NCBI GenBank assembly: GCA_964497635.1
Contig: CAZCDB010000073.1
Location: 1 to 5,257, forward strand
Origin: CAMDWQ01 sp964497635
GTDB lineage: Bacteria; Omnitrophota; Gorgyraeia; 2-02-FULL-51-18
Direction of reading: 5' to 3'
Length of the DNA stretch: 5,257 nt
Part shown: piece by piece, positions 1-5,257 of the stretch
Numbering within the stretch: the stretch's first letter is position 1
Layout of the letters: each line of letters begins with the position of its first letter
Program-made: the position numbers and the translations under genes
The notes under the pieces: generated by a model
Database searches by the model: none
Told to the model about the DNA's origin: nothing
The model's input: only the letters and a program-made list of their open reading frames with translations

Positions 1-1
1 T

Positions 2-718
2 TCCCTTCCCTTTCAGATCATCTCCGGCAACCACGAAGCCAACGGCCCTGATGGACATATCGAAAAATTCCTAGCGGAGTTTCCGGATCGGATGAGCTCC
101 CGCGGAGTGTACGGAAAAGAATATTATTTTGACTTCCCAAAAAGAAAACCTCTGGCCCGATTTATTTTAGTCTCGCCGGATTTATTCTTCAAAGAAGGGC
201 ACTGGGTCTATTTAAAAGGAGATGTTCACTACCAATGGCTTTCTCAAACCATCGATGAGGCCCGAGCCCAAAAAATCCCCTGGGTGATTGTCTCTTGTCA
301 CAAACCCAATTTGACGCTGGGCCAAAAACGCAATGAAGTCAAAGATGACATCCTCAATCTTCTGGTTGAAAAAAAAGTGGATCTGGTCCTAGCGGCCCAC
401 GATCATAATTATCAGCGCAGCTACCCTCTGGCGCATGGCCCTGATTGCCGCGAAATCGTCTCAGGAGGTTTTAATCCTGACTGCTTGGCAGCTCAGGGCA
501 CGATTTTTATGGTCGTTGGAACTGGTGGACGTAGACCCTATCCCCTATCCCCCACGGATGAAGAAGCGGGTTATTTTAGCCAGACCACCCGAGAAAATCG
601 AGGCCCTCAGTTTGGTTTTTTAAAAATCCGATTGACGGCTAAAAAACTCACAGGGGAATTTGTTTCAACCTTAAAGAATTCTTCTTTCTCCGATCGATTC
701 GAGATAGAAAAATATTAA
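2..718 (+). CDS. Metallophosphoesterase (calcineurin-like / purple acid phosphatase-like), 5' partial
   Basis: The reading frame is open from the left edge, so the start codon and the N-terminal part (expected to hold the GD-type metal-binding motifs) lie upstream; 238 residues are visible. Seen directly: a GNHE motif at nt 26-37, a histidine in VSCHKP at nt 290-307, an HDHNYQR motif at nt 398-418 and a GTGGR stretch near nt 520-534. In calcineurin-like phosphoesterases GNHE, the GH-type histidine and the GHxH motif bind the dinuclear metal centre; here the glycine before HDH is alanine. The HxHNYQR form followed by GTGG is typical of the purple-acid-phosphatase-like branch, which hydrolyses phosphomonoesters and is usually exported. 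Two cysteines (PDCRE and PDCLA, nt about 436-486) flank a short insert and could form a disulfide, consistent with export, but the signal peptide would be off-window. An internal ATG at nt 92 is not the start because GNHE lies before it. Substrate unknown. It ends convergently against the CDF gene and shows no link to metal efflux. Confidence 0.85.
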   Translation, partial: SLPFQIISGNHEANGPDGHIEKFLAEFPDRMSSRGVYGKEYYFDFPKRKPLARFILVSPDLFFKEGHWVYLKGDVHYQWLSQTIDEARAQKIPWVIVSCHKPNLTLGQKRNEVKDDILNLLVEKKVDLVLAAHDHNYQRSYPLAHGPDCREIVSGGFNPDCLAAQGTIFMVVGTGGRRPYPLSPTDEEAGYFSQTTRENRGPQFGFLKIRLTAKKLTGEFVSTLKNSSFSDRFEIEKY

Positions 719-1317
719 GGGGAAAGGTTTTTCTCTTCGTCCCGGGCAGTGGAATAAACTTCTTTGGCTGCACCCAGATTTAGCGCCATAATTCCAAGCC
801 CTACCCCTAAATCCGGCCAAGCGGAGGGATAGAAAATCGTCACAATGCCCGCGGTGATGATCGCTACATTGGCCAGTGCATCATTTCGCGCGGATAAAAA
901 AGCGGCGCGCGTCAGACTGCCGGAATCTTTTCGAAAACGAGCCAAAAGGAGCGCGCAGTAAAAATTGATCGCCAAAGCTCCCAGACCCGCCAGTGAAAGT
1001 GGGAGGGGTTGTGCAGGGATGGGGTTTAAGAATTTTTGCCAAGCCGTCCAAAACGTCGCAATCCCGGGAACAAAAAGAATGGCAGCCAAAGCCATCCCCA
1101 CTCGTGCGCGATGTTTTGCGCTCCATCCGAGTGCCATCAGGATTAAAAAATTAACCGAGGTGTCTTCAAGAAAATCCACACTGTCCGCAAAAAGCGAGAC
1201 GGACCCAATCGTATGTGCAATAAAAAATTCAATCCCAAAGTAGCCTAGATTGAGCAAAGCTACGATTTTGATCGCTTTTCTTAATTGCCCTTGGCCTTGC
1301 AGTGTGGATTCGATCAT
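715..1317 (-). CDS. Short CDF-type cation transporter lacking the C-terminal cytoplasmic domain
   Basis: About 200 residues with roughly six hydrophobic segments (approximately residues 15-34, 39-66, 72-94, 109-128, 142-163, 167-188, counted from the ATG), matching the membrane core of cation diffusion facilitators, which export divalent metals such as Zn, Co or Cd in exchange for protons. Helix 2 carries ADSVDFLED: D45, D48 and D52 align with the D-x-x-H/D-x-x-x-D metal site. Helix 5 carries SARNDALAN, where D146 fits the second aspartate of the usual HxxxD but the histidine position is S142. From memory, the ADxxDFxxD plus SRNDAxxN pair marks a ~200-residue CDF-like family, so the serine is probably a family trait rather than a mutation. 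The protein stops soon after helix 6 and lacks the ~90-residue ferredoxin-like domain of proteins such as YiiP. Start is uncertain: TTG, GTG and ATG codons lie in tandem at 1323-1315, after an in-frame stop at 1332-1330, with only a weak AGG upstream. Divergent from the cus-like unit, so co-regulation for metal resistance is plausible. The transported metal cannot be read from the sequence. Confidence 0.8.
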   Translation of the reverse strand: MIESTLQGQGQLRKAIKIVALLNLGYFGIEFFIAHTIGSVSLFADSVDFLEDTSVNFLILMALGWSAKHRARVGMALAAILFVPGIATFWTAWQKFLNPIPAQPLPLSLAGLGALAINFYCALLLARFRKDSGSLTRAAFLSARNDALANVAIITAGIVTIFYPSAWPDLGVGLGIMALNLGAAKEVYSTARDEEKNLSP

Positions 1318-1330
1318 CACCAAATGAGCC

Positions 1331-1375
1331 TATCACAGCCATACCCCCTCCACAAGATTTTCAAAAAATGTGATA
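1331..1375. promoter_or_regulatory. 7-bp inverted repeat in the divergent control region
   Basis: TATCACA at 1331-1337 and its exact reverse complement TGTGATA at 1369-1375 are separated by 31 bp. The left copy sits just upstream of the CDF start codons; the right copy overlaps the extended -10 element of the rightward promoter. Paired half-sites placed over both divergent genes would suit a shared regulator, but seven bases can match by chance and no regulator gene is in the window. Confidence 0.3.
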
Positions 1376-1379
1376 TAAT
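1371..1379 (+). promoter_or_regulatory. Extended -10 promoter for the small ORF-cusB-cusA unit
   Basis: TGATATAAT at 1371-1379 is a perfect extended -10 (TG, one base, TATAAT at 1374-1379). No good -35 hexamer exists at 16-18 bp spacing, as is common for extended -10 promoters or for promoters needing an activator. The expected transcript start is about 1385-1387, leaving a leader of about 14 nt before the ATG at 1400. It is the only convincing promoter seen upstream of cusB and cusA. Confidence 0.6.
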
Positions 1380-1387
1380 TCAAATAT

Positions 1388-1393
1388 AGGGTG
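1388..1393 (+). promoter_or_regulatory. Ribosome binding site that fixes the small ORF start
   Basis: AGGGTG lies 6 nt before the ATG at 1400. It includes the in-frame GTG at 1391, which has no ribosome binding site of its own at suitable distance within the short predicted leader. This favours ATG 1400 over GTG 1391. Confidence 0.6.
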
Positions 1394-1399
1394 AAAACC

Positions 1400-1735
1400 A
1401 TGCTTAGAAGAGTCTTAAATCTAACGGTGGTTCTGACAGTGGGCGTTGCCGGTTTTTATTGCCTGCCTGTCGAGAGAGTTTGTACTAGGATGATGAGTAT
1501 CGTAACCCCCCACTCCTGCGAAAACACGACTTCCTGTCCTTGTATTGTTGAAAGACCTTCCAGCGACCCGGCCGTTGTAGAATATCCTAGTGTTGAGATC
1601 AAACCCATTGTTTCTCTATTTCAAGATAGCCTTATCAAGACCACTGAGATCACATCCGTCCAGACTCTATTTCAAAGTCTTAAATCCCCTCCACCGCTTC
1701 CTCTCTACCAAAGCTTCTCAACCTATCGGATTTAG
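1400..1735 (+). CDS. Small exported or membrane-anchored Cys-containing protein of unknown function
   Basis: A 111-residue protein that I do not recognise. Residues 2-4 are basic/polar (LRR), residues 5-20 form one hydrophobic stretch (LNLTVVLTVGVAGFY), and the rest is polar, so it is either secreted or held in the inner membrane by its N-terminus with the remainder in the periplasm. Five cysteines (C21, C28, C40, C46, C48) fall in the first 50 residues, with His39 beside C40 and a C-P-C pair at 46-48, which could bind a thiophilic metal or form disulfides. There is no good lipobox before C21. The tail is proline-rich (SPPPLPLYQSF) and ends in an aromatic/basic YRI. It is first in the unit, directly behind the extended -10 promoter and 70 nt before cusB. 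The position suggests a metal-resistance accessory protein, a periplasmic metal binder, or an ORF whose translation controls cusB. Coding status rests on a clear promoter, ribosome binding site and signal-like N-terminus. An upstream in-frame GTG (1391) would add three residues. Confidence 0.65.
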   Translation: MLRRVLNLTVVLTVGVAGFYCLPVERVCTRMMSIVTPHSCENTTSCPCIVERPSSDPAVVEYPSVEIKPIVSLFQDSLIKTTEITSVQTLFQSLKSPPPLPLYQSFSTYRI

Positions 1736-1799
1736 TTTCTTTTCTTAAAAAACGCGCTCTCAAAATGAGACGCGGGTTATATCTTTTTAAGAAAAGGAG
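1736..1799 (+). promoter_or_regulatory. Nested hairpin that can sequester the cusB ribosome binding site
   Basis: The left arm CTTTTCTTAAAAA (1739-1751) is the exact reverse complement of 1784-1796, giving a 13-bp outer stem. It can extend by U-G, U-A and U-G pairs (1738-1736 with 1797-1799). Inside it, CGCG plus TCTCA (1753-1756, 1758-1762, one bulged C at 1757) pairs with TGAGA plus CGCG (1766-1774) around an AAA loop. Most of the AGGAGG at 1795-1800 is therefore base-paired. The stop codon of the small ORF (1733-1735) directly abuts the left arm. The T-tract (1784-1788) lies within the right arm and is separated from the inner stem by nine bases, so this does not look like a standard terminator. 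A role in translational control of cusB is inferred. Confidence 0.6.
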
Positions 1800-1800
1800 G
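1795..1800 (+). promoter_or_regulatory. Strong ribosome binding site of cusB
   Basis: AGGAGG ends 5 nt before the ATG at 1806, which makes that start clear. It is notable because five of its six bases lie in the right arm of the hairpin just upstream. Confidence 0.85.
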
Positions 1801-1805
1801 TTGTT

Positions 1806-2888
1806 ATGTTTTATTGGACCCAAAAATTATTGATTCTGCTCTGCGCTTTTAGTTTTGTCATGGGCGTCGTTCCTGTGTCCGTCTTTGCAGAGACTCATGA
1901 CCACTCGACCCAAAAAGAGATCGTCGCCAAGTATCACTGCCCCATGCATCCCTGGATCGTTTCCGACAAACCGGGCGACTGTCCTATCTGTCATATGCGT
2001 CTTGTTCCGATTGATTCCGGAGTCACCGCTGCTTCAATGTCCGAGGCTAAACCCATCGAAGGATATATCCCGGTGGTGATTGACCCGACCAGGCAAAGTC
2101 TTGCGGGAACTCAAACGGAGGTGGTTCAAAAAAGACAACTTCGAAAAACAATCCAAACTTGGGGAGTGGTCGCTCATGACCCCAAGCTTTACCAGCTTCA
2201 GATTGAGTTTCTTCGCCAGGAGCGTCTGAATTACGAACGCGAAAGAAATCGGACCGTCATCGCCCAAAAACGTGGCCTGACAGAACGTGAGAAAATCGCT
2301 CTTGAGTTTTTAGAGCGGGGCTTAAGCCCCGAGTGGGTGAAAGCTTTGGAAGAATCAGGAGTGCCTGATAAACGACTGATTTATCATCATGAGGTGGATG
2401 GGTTGTGGGTGTATCTTGAGCTTCGCGAACAAGACGCGGTGTTGATCAAGCCTGGATACATCGTCAACCTTTGGCCGACCAGCTTTCCGGACAAGGTATT
2501 TCAAGGGACTATCAAATTCATTGATACTTTAGTGCGGGAAGAAACACGGACCATTCGAGTCCACGTGTTTATTCCTGAGACCTCCGCTGACTTAAAACCC
2601 AACACCTCCGTCAGCGCCAAAATCGTAGTGGATCTTGGCGAAAGTATCGCCGTCCCAGAAGACGCGGTCTTATGGACCGGAAAACGTGCCCTTGTTTTTG
2701 TAAAAAAAGAAAATACGTTCGAGCCGCGCGAGGTCACTCTGGGTCAACACGCTGGAGCTTTCTACGAAATCCGCACAGGCCTTGAAGTCGGAGAGCAAAT
2801 CGTCTCTAGCGGAAATTTTCTCATCGATTCCGAAAGCCGCCTTCGCTCATCCATCGCGGAAGCCGTTCAAGGAGGGCCCAGCTCATGA
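1806..2888 (+). CDS. cusB: CusB-like periplasmic adaptor of heavy-metal RND efflux, with N-terminal heavy-metal-binding domain
   Basis: A 360-residue membrane fusion protein linking the RND pump to the outer-membrane channel. The signal peptide covers about residues 1-28 (lysine, hydrophobic core, VFA before ETHDHS). Residues 43-68 form a heavy-metal-binding domain: YHCPMHP (C45, M47, H48) and CPICHM (C59, C62, H63, M64), the second motif having His where Gly is common. Residues 85-125 are the first beta strands (IPVVIDPTRQSLAGTQTEVV). Residues 125-190 are charged and helical, resembling the adaptor hairpin. Residues 199-275 are the beta-barrel region (LWVYLELREQD, then RTIRVHV and LKPNTSVSAKI). 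Residues 280-345 are membrane-proximal (VPEDAVL, GLEVGEQIVSSGNFLIDSES). The two lipoyl half-motifs expected between the first strands and hairpin, and after the hairpin, are not recognisable, so the protein is shorter than typical CusB (about 400 residues). The reading frame is intact. The next gene overlaps by 4 bp, implying translational coupling. CzcB-type specificity is the alternative; the metal-binding domain and the CusA methionines favour Cu/Ag. Confidence 0.85.
   Translation: MFYWTQKLLILLCAFSFVMGVVPVSVFAETHDHSTQKEIVAKYHCPMHPWIVSDKPGDCPICHMRLVPIDSGVTAASMSEAKPIEGYIPVVIDPTRQSLAGTQTEVVQKRQLRKTIQTWGVVAHDPKLYQLQIEFLRQERLNYERERNRTVIAQKRGLTEREKIALEFLERGLSPEWVKALEESGVPDKRLIYHHEVDGLWVYLELREQDAVLIKPGYIVNLWPTSFPDKVFQGTIKFIDTLVREETRTIRVHVFIPETSADLKPNTSVSAKIVVDLGESIAVPEDAVLWTGKRALVFVKKENTFEPREVTLGQHAGAFYEIRTGLEVGEQIVSSGNFLIDSESRLRSSIAEAVQGGPSS
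2869..2876 (+). promoter_or_regulatory. Ribosome binding site of cusA inside the end of cusB
   Basis: AAGGAGGG ends 8 nt before the ATG at 2885. Together with the ATGA overlap (start 2885-2887, cusB stop 2886-2888) it fixes the cusA start and suggests reinitiation-coupled translation. Confidence 0.7.
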
Positions 2889-5257
2889 TCGAAAAAATCA
2901 TCGAGTTTTCCGCCCGCAACAAGACCTTTGTTTTGGCGGCAACCGCCATCCTTGTCGCTTGCGCTTTTCAAGCGATGAAACAAGTGCCCTTAGATGCAAT
3001 TCCTGATCTTTCGGACACGCAAGTCATTATTTATTCAAAATGGGACCAAAGCCCGGATGTCATCGAAGATCAAGTCAGCTATCCCATCATCAGCGCTCTT
3101 TTGGGAGCTCCGAAGGTGAAGGACATCCGCGCCTATTCGGATTTTGGTTACTCGTACATCTACGTGATTTTTGAAGATGGGACGGATATTTACTGGGCCC
3201 GCTCACGCGTTCTGGAATACCTCAATAAAATCATCCCCAACCTCCCTCAGGGAGTCAAAACAGAACTCGGGCCGGATGCCAGCGGCGTCGGCTGGGTGTA
3301 TCAGTACGCACTCGTTGACAAAAAAAATAAAATGAGTCTGGCCCAGCTTCGCGGGTATCAAGACTGGACCCTGCGCTACCAGCTCCAATCCGTTCCCGGT
3401 ATCGCTGAAGTCGCCTCCATCGGTGGTTTTCAAAAAGAATATCAGGTCCTCGTGGATCCTCAGAAACTTTCTGCTAGAAAAGTGACTTTAATGGATGTTG
3501 TTGAAGCGGCCAAAAAATCAAACACCGAAATGGGCGGTCGTCTTGTAGAACTCTCCGGTTTTGAACACATGGTCCGTTTTCACGGCTATGCAAAGTCAAA
3601 AGAGCATATTGAAAATGCTGTTGTCGAAACAAAAAATGGCGAAAAAATTCAAATCAAAGACCTGGCGGTCGTCACTACCGGCCCCCAGATACGCCGGGGT
3701 ATTTCAGACTTGGATGGGCTGGGCAACACCGTGGGCGGAATCGTCGTCATGCGCTCCGGCGAAAATGCTCTCAATGTCATTGATCGCCTCAAACAACGCC
3801 TCCAAGAAATCCGTCCTTATTTGCCAGAAGGGGTGGAAATCATAGAGACTTACGACCGGTCTATTTTGATCAAAAACTCTATTGCCACTCTAAAACGCCA
3901 GCTCATTGAAGAGCTTATTATTGTCAGTCTCATCATTTTGATTTTCCTCTGGCATATTCCTTCAGCGATCGTTCCCATCATCACCATCCCGGTTTCGGTC
4001 ATCTTGGCTTTTATCCCCATGTCCCTCATGGGAATTACTTCCAACCTCATGTCGCTTGCCGGTATCGCGATCTCGATCGGCGTTCTGGTGGATGGTGCCA
4101 TCGTCGAGGTTGAAAATGCTTACAAACGACTTGAAGAATGGCAGTCGAGTGGAAAAAAAGGAGATTATCACCAGGTGCGCTTGGACGCCCTCAAAGAAGT
4201 GGGGCCTTCTGTTTTTTTCTCTCTGCTGGTCATCGCGGTCGCCTTTATTCCCATCTTTGCATTGGTGAGTCAAGAAGGACGGCTTTTTAAACCGTTGGCG
4301 ATCAGTAAAAACCTCGCCATGGGCATCGCCGCACTCCTTGCCATCACGCTAGACCCGGCACTGCGAATGCTTTTCACCCGCATGGATCCTTTTAAGTTTA
4401 AACCTCGGTGGTTGGCACGCACTGCAGACACTTTTCTTGTCGGTAAATATTATCCGGAAGAACTCCATCCGGTCAGCCGCCTACTTCACCGGCTCTACGA
4501 ACCCCCTGCAAGATTTGCCCTGCGTCATCCTAAAAAAATTCTTGCCGGGGCAGCCCTTCTTCTTCTGACTTGCATCCCTGTCTACTTAAAGTTGGGGCAT
4601 GAGTTTATGCCTCCTCTAAACGAAGGCACCATTCTCTACATGCCAACCACTTTGCCGGGCATCTCCATCGCCGAAGCGGAAAAACTTTTGCAAACACAGG
4701 ATCAAATTTTAAAAAGTTTTCCCGAGGTTGAAAGAGTCCACGGGAAAGCGGGTCGTGCTGAAACTTCCACCGATCCCGCCCCCCTTTCTATGATGGAAAC
4801 CGTCGTCGTCCTAAAACCTAAAAAAGAATGGCGAAAAAACCTAACTTATGAGGACCTTGTCAATCAAATGGACGCAGCCCTCCGCATCCCGGGGACCTCC
4901 AACGCCTGGACCATGCCCATCAAAAACCGTATCGACATGCTCAGTACCGGCATCAAAACCCCTGTCGGGATTAAAATCTATGGAGATGATTTAGAAAAGA
5001 TCGAATCCATTGGTCTTGAAATTGAAAAATGTTTACGAGAGGTCCGCGGAGCCCGAAGCGTGTTTGCCGAAAGAGTCTCCGGAGGATATTTTCTTGATTT
5101 TGATTTCAAGCGAGAAATCCTAGCCCAACATCGTCTCAGTGTCAGTGATGCCGCGATGATGCTTTCCCAAGCCGTGGGAGGTGAAGAGGTTTCGACGGTG
5201 ATCGAGGGCCGAGAGCGTTATCCCATCCAAGTACGTTACGGACGAGATTTTCGTGAC
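2885..5257 (+). CDS. cusA: CusA-like heavy-metal RND efflux pump (Cu/Ag type), 3' partial
   Basis: Proton-driven inner-membrane pump; 791 residues are visible and the frame is open at the right edge, against about 1040 in complete relatives. TM1 is at about residues 13-32, followed by the first periplasmic porter region (VPLDAIPDLSDTQVI, the classical HME start). TM2-TM4 span about 340-412, including GVLVDGAIVEVEN with D403 matching the proton-relay D405 of E. coli CusA. TM5-TM6 lie at about 439-460 and 475-496, TM7 at about 552-570, then the second porter region. M586 (LYMPTTLPG), M636 (PLSMMET) and M685 (RIDMLSTG) match M573, M623 and M672 of the E. coli CusA Cu(I)/Ag(I) site, all three at the same offset of 13. 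This supports monovalent metal rather than Zn/Co/Cd specificity. In TM4 and TM6 some relay methionines are replaced (L401, E408, R494). CusA works as a trimer with CusB and an outer-membrane factor; no cusC is upstream in this window. The start is supported by the ATGA overlap and a strong ribosome binding site. Confidence 0.93.
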   Translation, partial: MIEKIIEFSARNKTFVLAATAILVACAFQAMKQVPLDAIPDLSDTQVIIYSKWDQSPDVIEDQVSYPIISALLGAPKVKDIRAYSDFGYSYIYVIFEDGTDIYWARSRVLEYLNKIIPNLPQGVKTELGPDASGVGWVYQYALVDKKNKMSLAQLRGYQDWTLRYQLQSVPGIAEVASIGGFQKEYQVLVDPQKLSARKVTLMDVVEAAKKSNTEMGGRLVELSGFEHMVRFHGYAKSKEHIENAVVETKNGEKIQIKDLAVVTTGPQIRRGISDLDGLGNTVGGIVVMRSGENALNVIDRLKQRLQEIRPYLPEGVEIIETYDRSILIKNSIATLKRQLIEELIIVSLIILIFLWHIPSAIVPIITIPVSVILAFIPMSLMGITSNLMSLAGIAISIGVLVDGAIVEVENAYKRLEEWQSSGKKGDYHQVRLDALKEVGPSVFFSLLVIAVAFIPIFALVSQEGRLFKPLAISKNLAMGIAALLAITLDPALRMLFTRMDPFKFKPRWLARTADTFLVGKYYPEELHPVSRLLHRLYEPPARFALRHPKKILAGAALLLLTCIPVYLKLGHEFMPPLNEGTILYMPTTLPGISIAEAEKLLQTQDQILKSFPEVERVHGKAGRAETSTDPAPLSMMETVVVLKPKKEWRKNLTYEDLVNQMDAALRIPGTSNAWTMPIKNRIDMLSTGIKTPVGIKIYGDDLEKIESIGLEIEKCLREVRGARSVFAERVSGGYFLDFDFKREILAQHRLSVSDAAMMLSQAVGGEEVSTVIEGRERYPIQVRYGRDFRD

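Noticed and set aside
965..1243. Forward ORF of 92 codons opposite the CDF gene
   Set aside because: The reverse-strand CDF protein has clear family motifs and membrane segments here; the forward frame gives no recognisable protein.
1391..1399. GTG at 1391 as start of the small ORF
   Set aside because: It lies inside the AGGGTG that serves as ribosome binding site for ATG 1400 and would leave a leader of only about five nt behind the predicted promoter.
1324..1399. Leftward promoter for the CDF gene
   Set aside because: TTGAAA-like and AT-rich segments occur on the minus strand, but no -35/-10 pair with acceptable spacing was found, so none is annotated.
1753..1788. GC-rich hairpin after the small ORF read as a Rho-independent terminator
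   Set aside because: The T-tract is separated from the inner stem by nine bases and is itself part of the outer stem; strong termination here would also cut cusB and cusA off from their only visible promoter.
3320..3327. Run of eight A in cusA (a similar run at 369-376 in the phosphoesterase gene) as a slippage or programmed frameshift site
   Set aside because: Both runs encode Lys in frame, AAA is the favoured Lys codon throughout, the frames stay intact on both sides and no stimulatory hairpin is obvious.
3962..4273. Antisense ORF of about 100 codons opposite cusA
   Set aside because: It lies in a shadow frame of a conserved transmembrane region, is highly charged and low in complexity, and has no evident ribosome binding site.
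1..5257. CRISPR arrays, tRNA/rRNA genes, insertion sequences, phage or toxin-antitoxin modules
   Set aside because: No spaced direct repeats, RNA-gene signatures, transposase motifs or terminal repeats were seen; the genes are ordinary metabolic and metal-efflux families.

Overview
The window comes from a Gram-negative bacterium. It encodes a periplasmic adaptor and an inner-membrane pump of a tripartite RND efflux system, which need an outer membrane. Protein features alone do not fix the genus. Lysine is written mostly as AAA, and the base composition looks fairly even across all genes, with no obvious recent mosaic junction. From memory of relatives, the CusA sequence (TLDPALRMLFTRMDP, then a YYPEEL-HPVSR stretch) resembles pumps of environmental Proteobacteria and neighbouring phyla. 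That placement is a guess.

Layout, left to right. (1) The 3' part of a forward metallophosphoesterase gene (to 718), open at the left edge. (2) A reverse-strand short CDF-type cation transporter (715-1317), convergent with gene 1; the two stop codons share a TTAA palindrome. (3) A compact divergent control region (about 1318-1399) with an extended -10 promoter pointing right, a 7-bp inverted repeat and a short C-tract. (4) A small exported Cys-containing protein of unknown function (1400-1735). (5) A 70-nt gap almost filled by a nested RNA hairpin whose right arm contains the ribosome binding site of the next gene. (6) cusB-like adaptor (1806-2888) with an N-terminal heavy-metal-binding domain and an unusually condensed core. 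(7) cusA-like RND pump (2885 to beyond the right edge), overlapping cusB by 4 bp.

How the genes work together: the small protein, CusB and CusA probably form one transcription unit for Cu(I)/Ag(I) export from periplasm and inner membrane to the outside. All three methionines of the E. coli CusA periplasmic metal site are present, at the same mutual spacing. No outer-membrane factor (cusC) lies upstream of cusB within the window; it could be downstream or elsewhere. The divergent CDF protein is probably a second metal exporter sharing the control region. The phosphoesterase looks unrelated.

Most worth a second look: the hairpin that could mask the cusB ribosome binding site and be opened by ribosomes finishing the small ORF; the adaptor that appears to lack both lipoyl half-motifs; and the pump that keeps the periplasmic Met triad but has lost several residues of the membrane Met relay.
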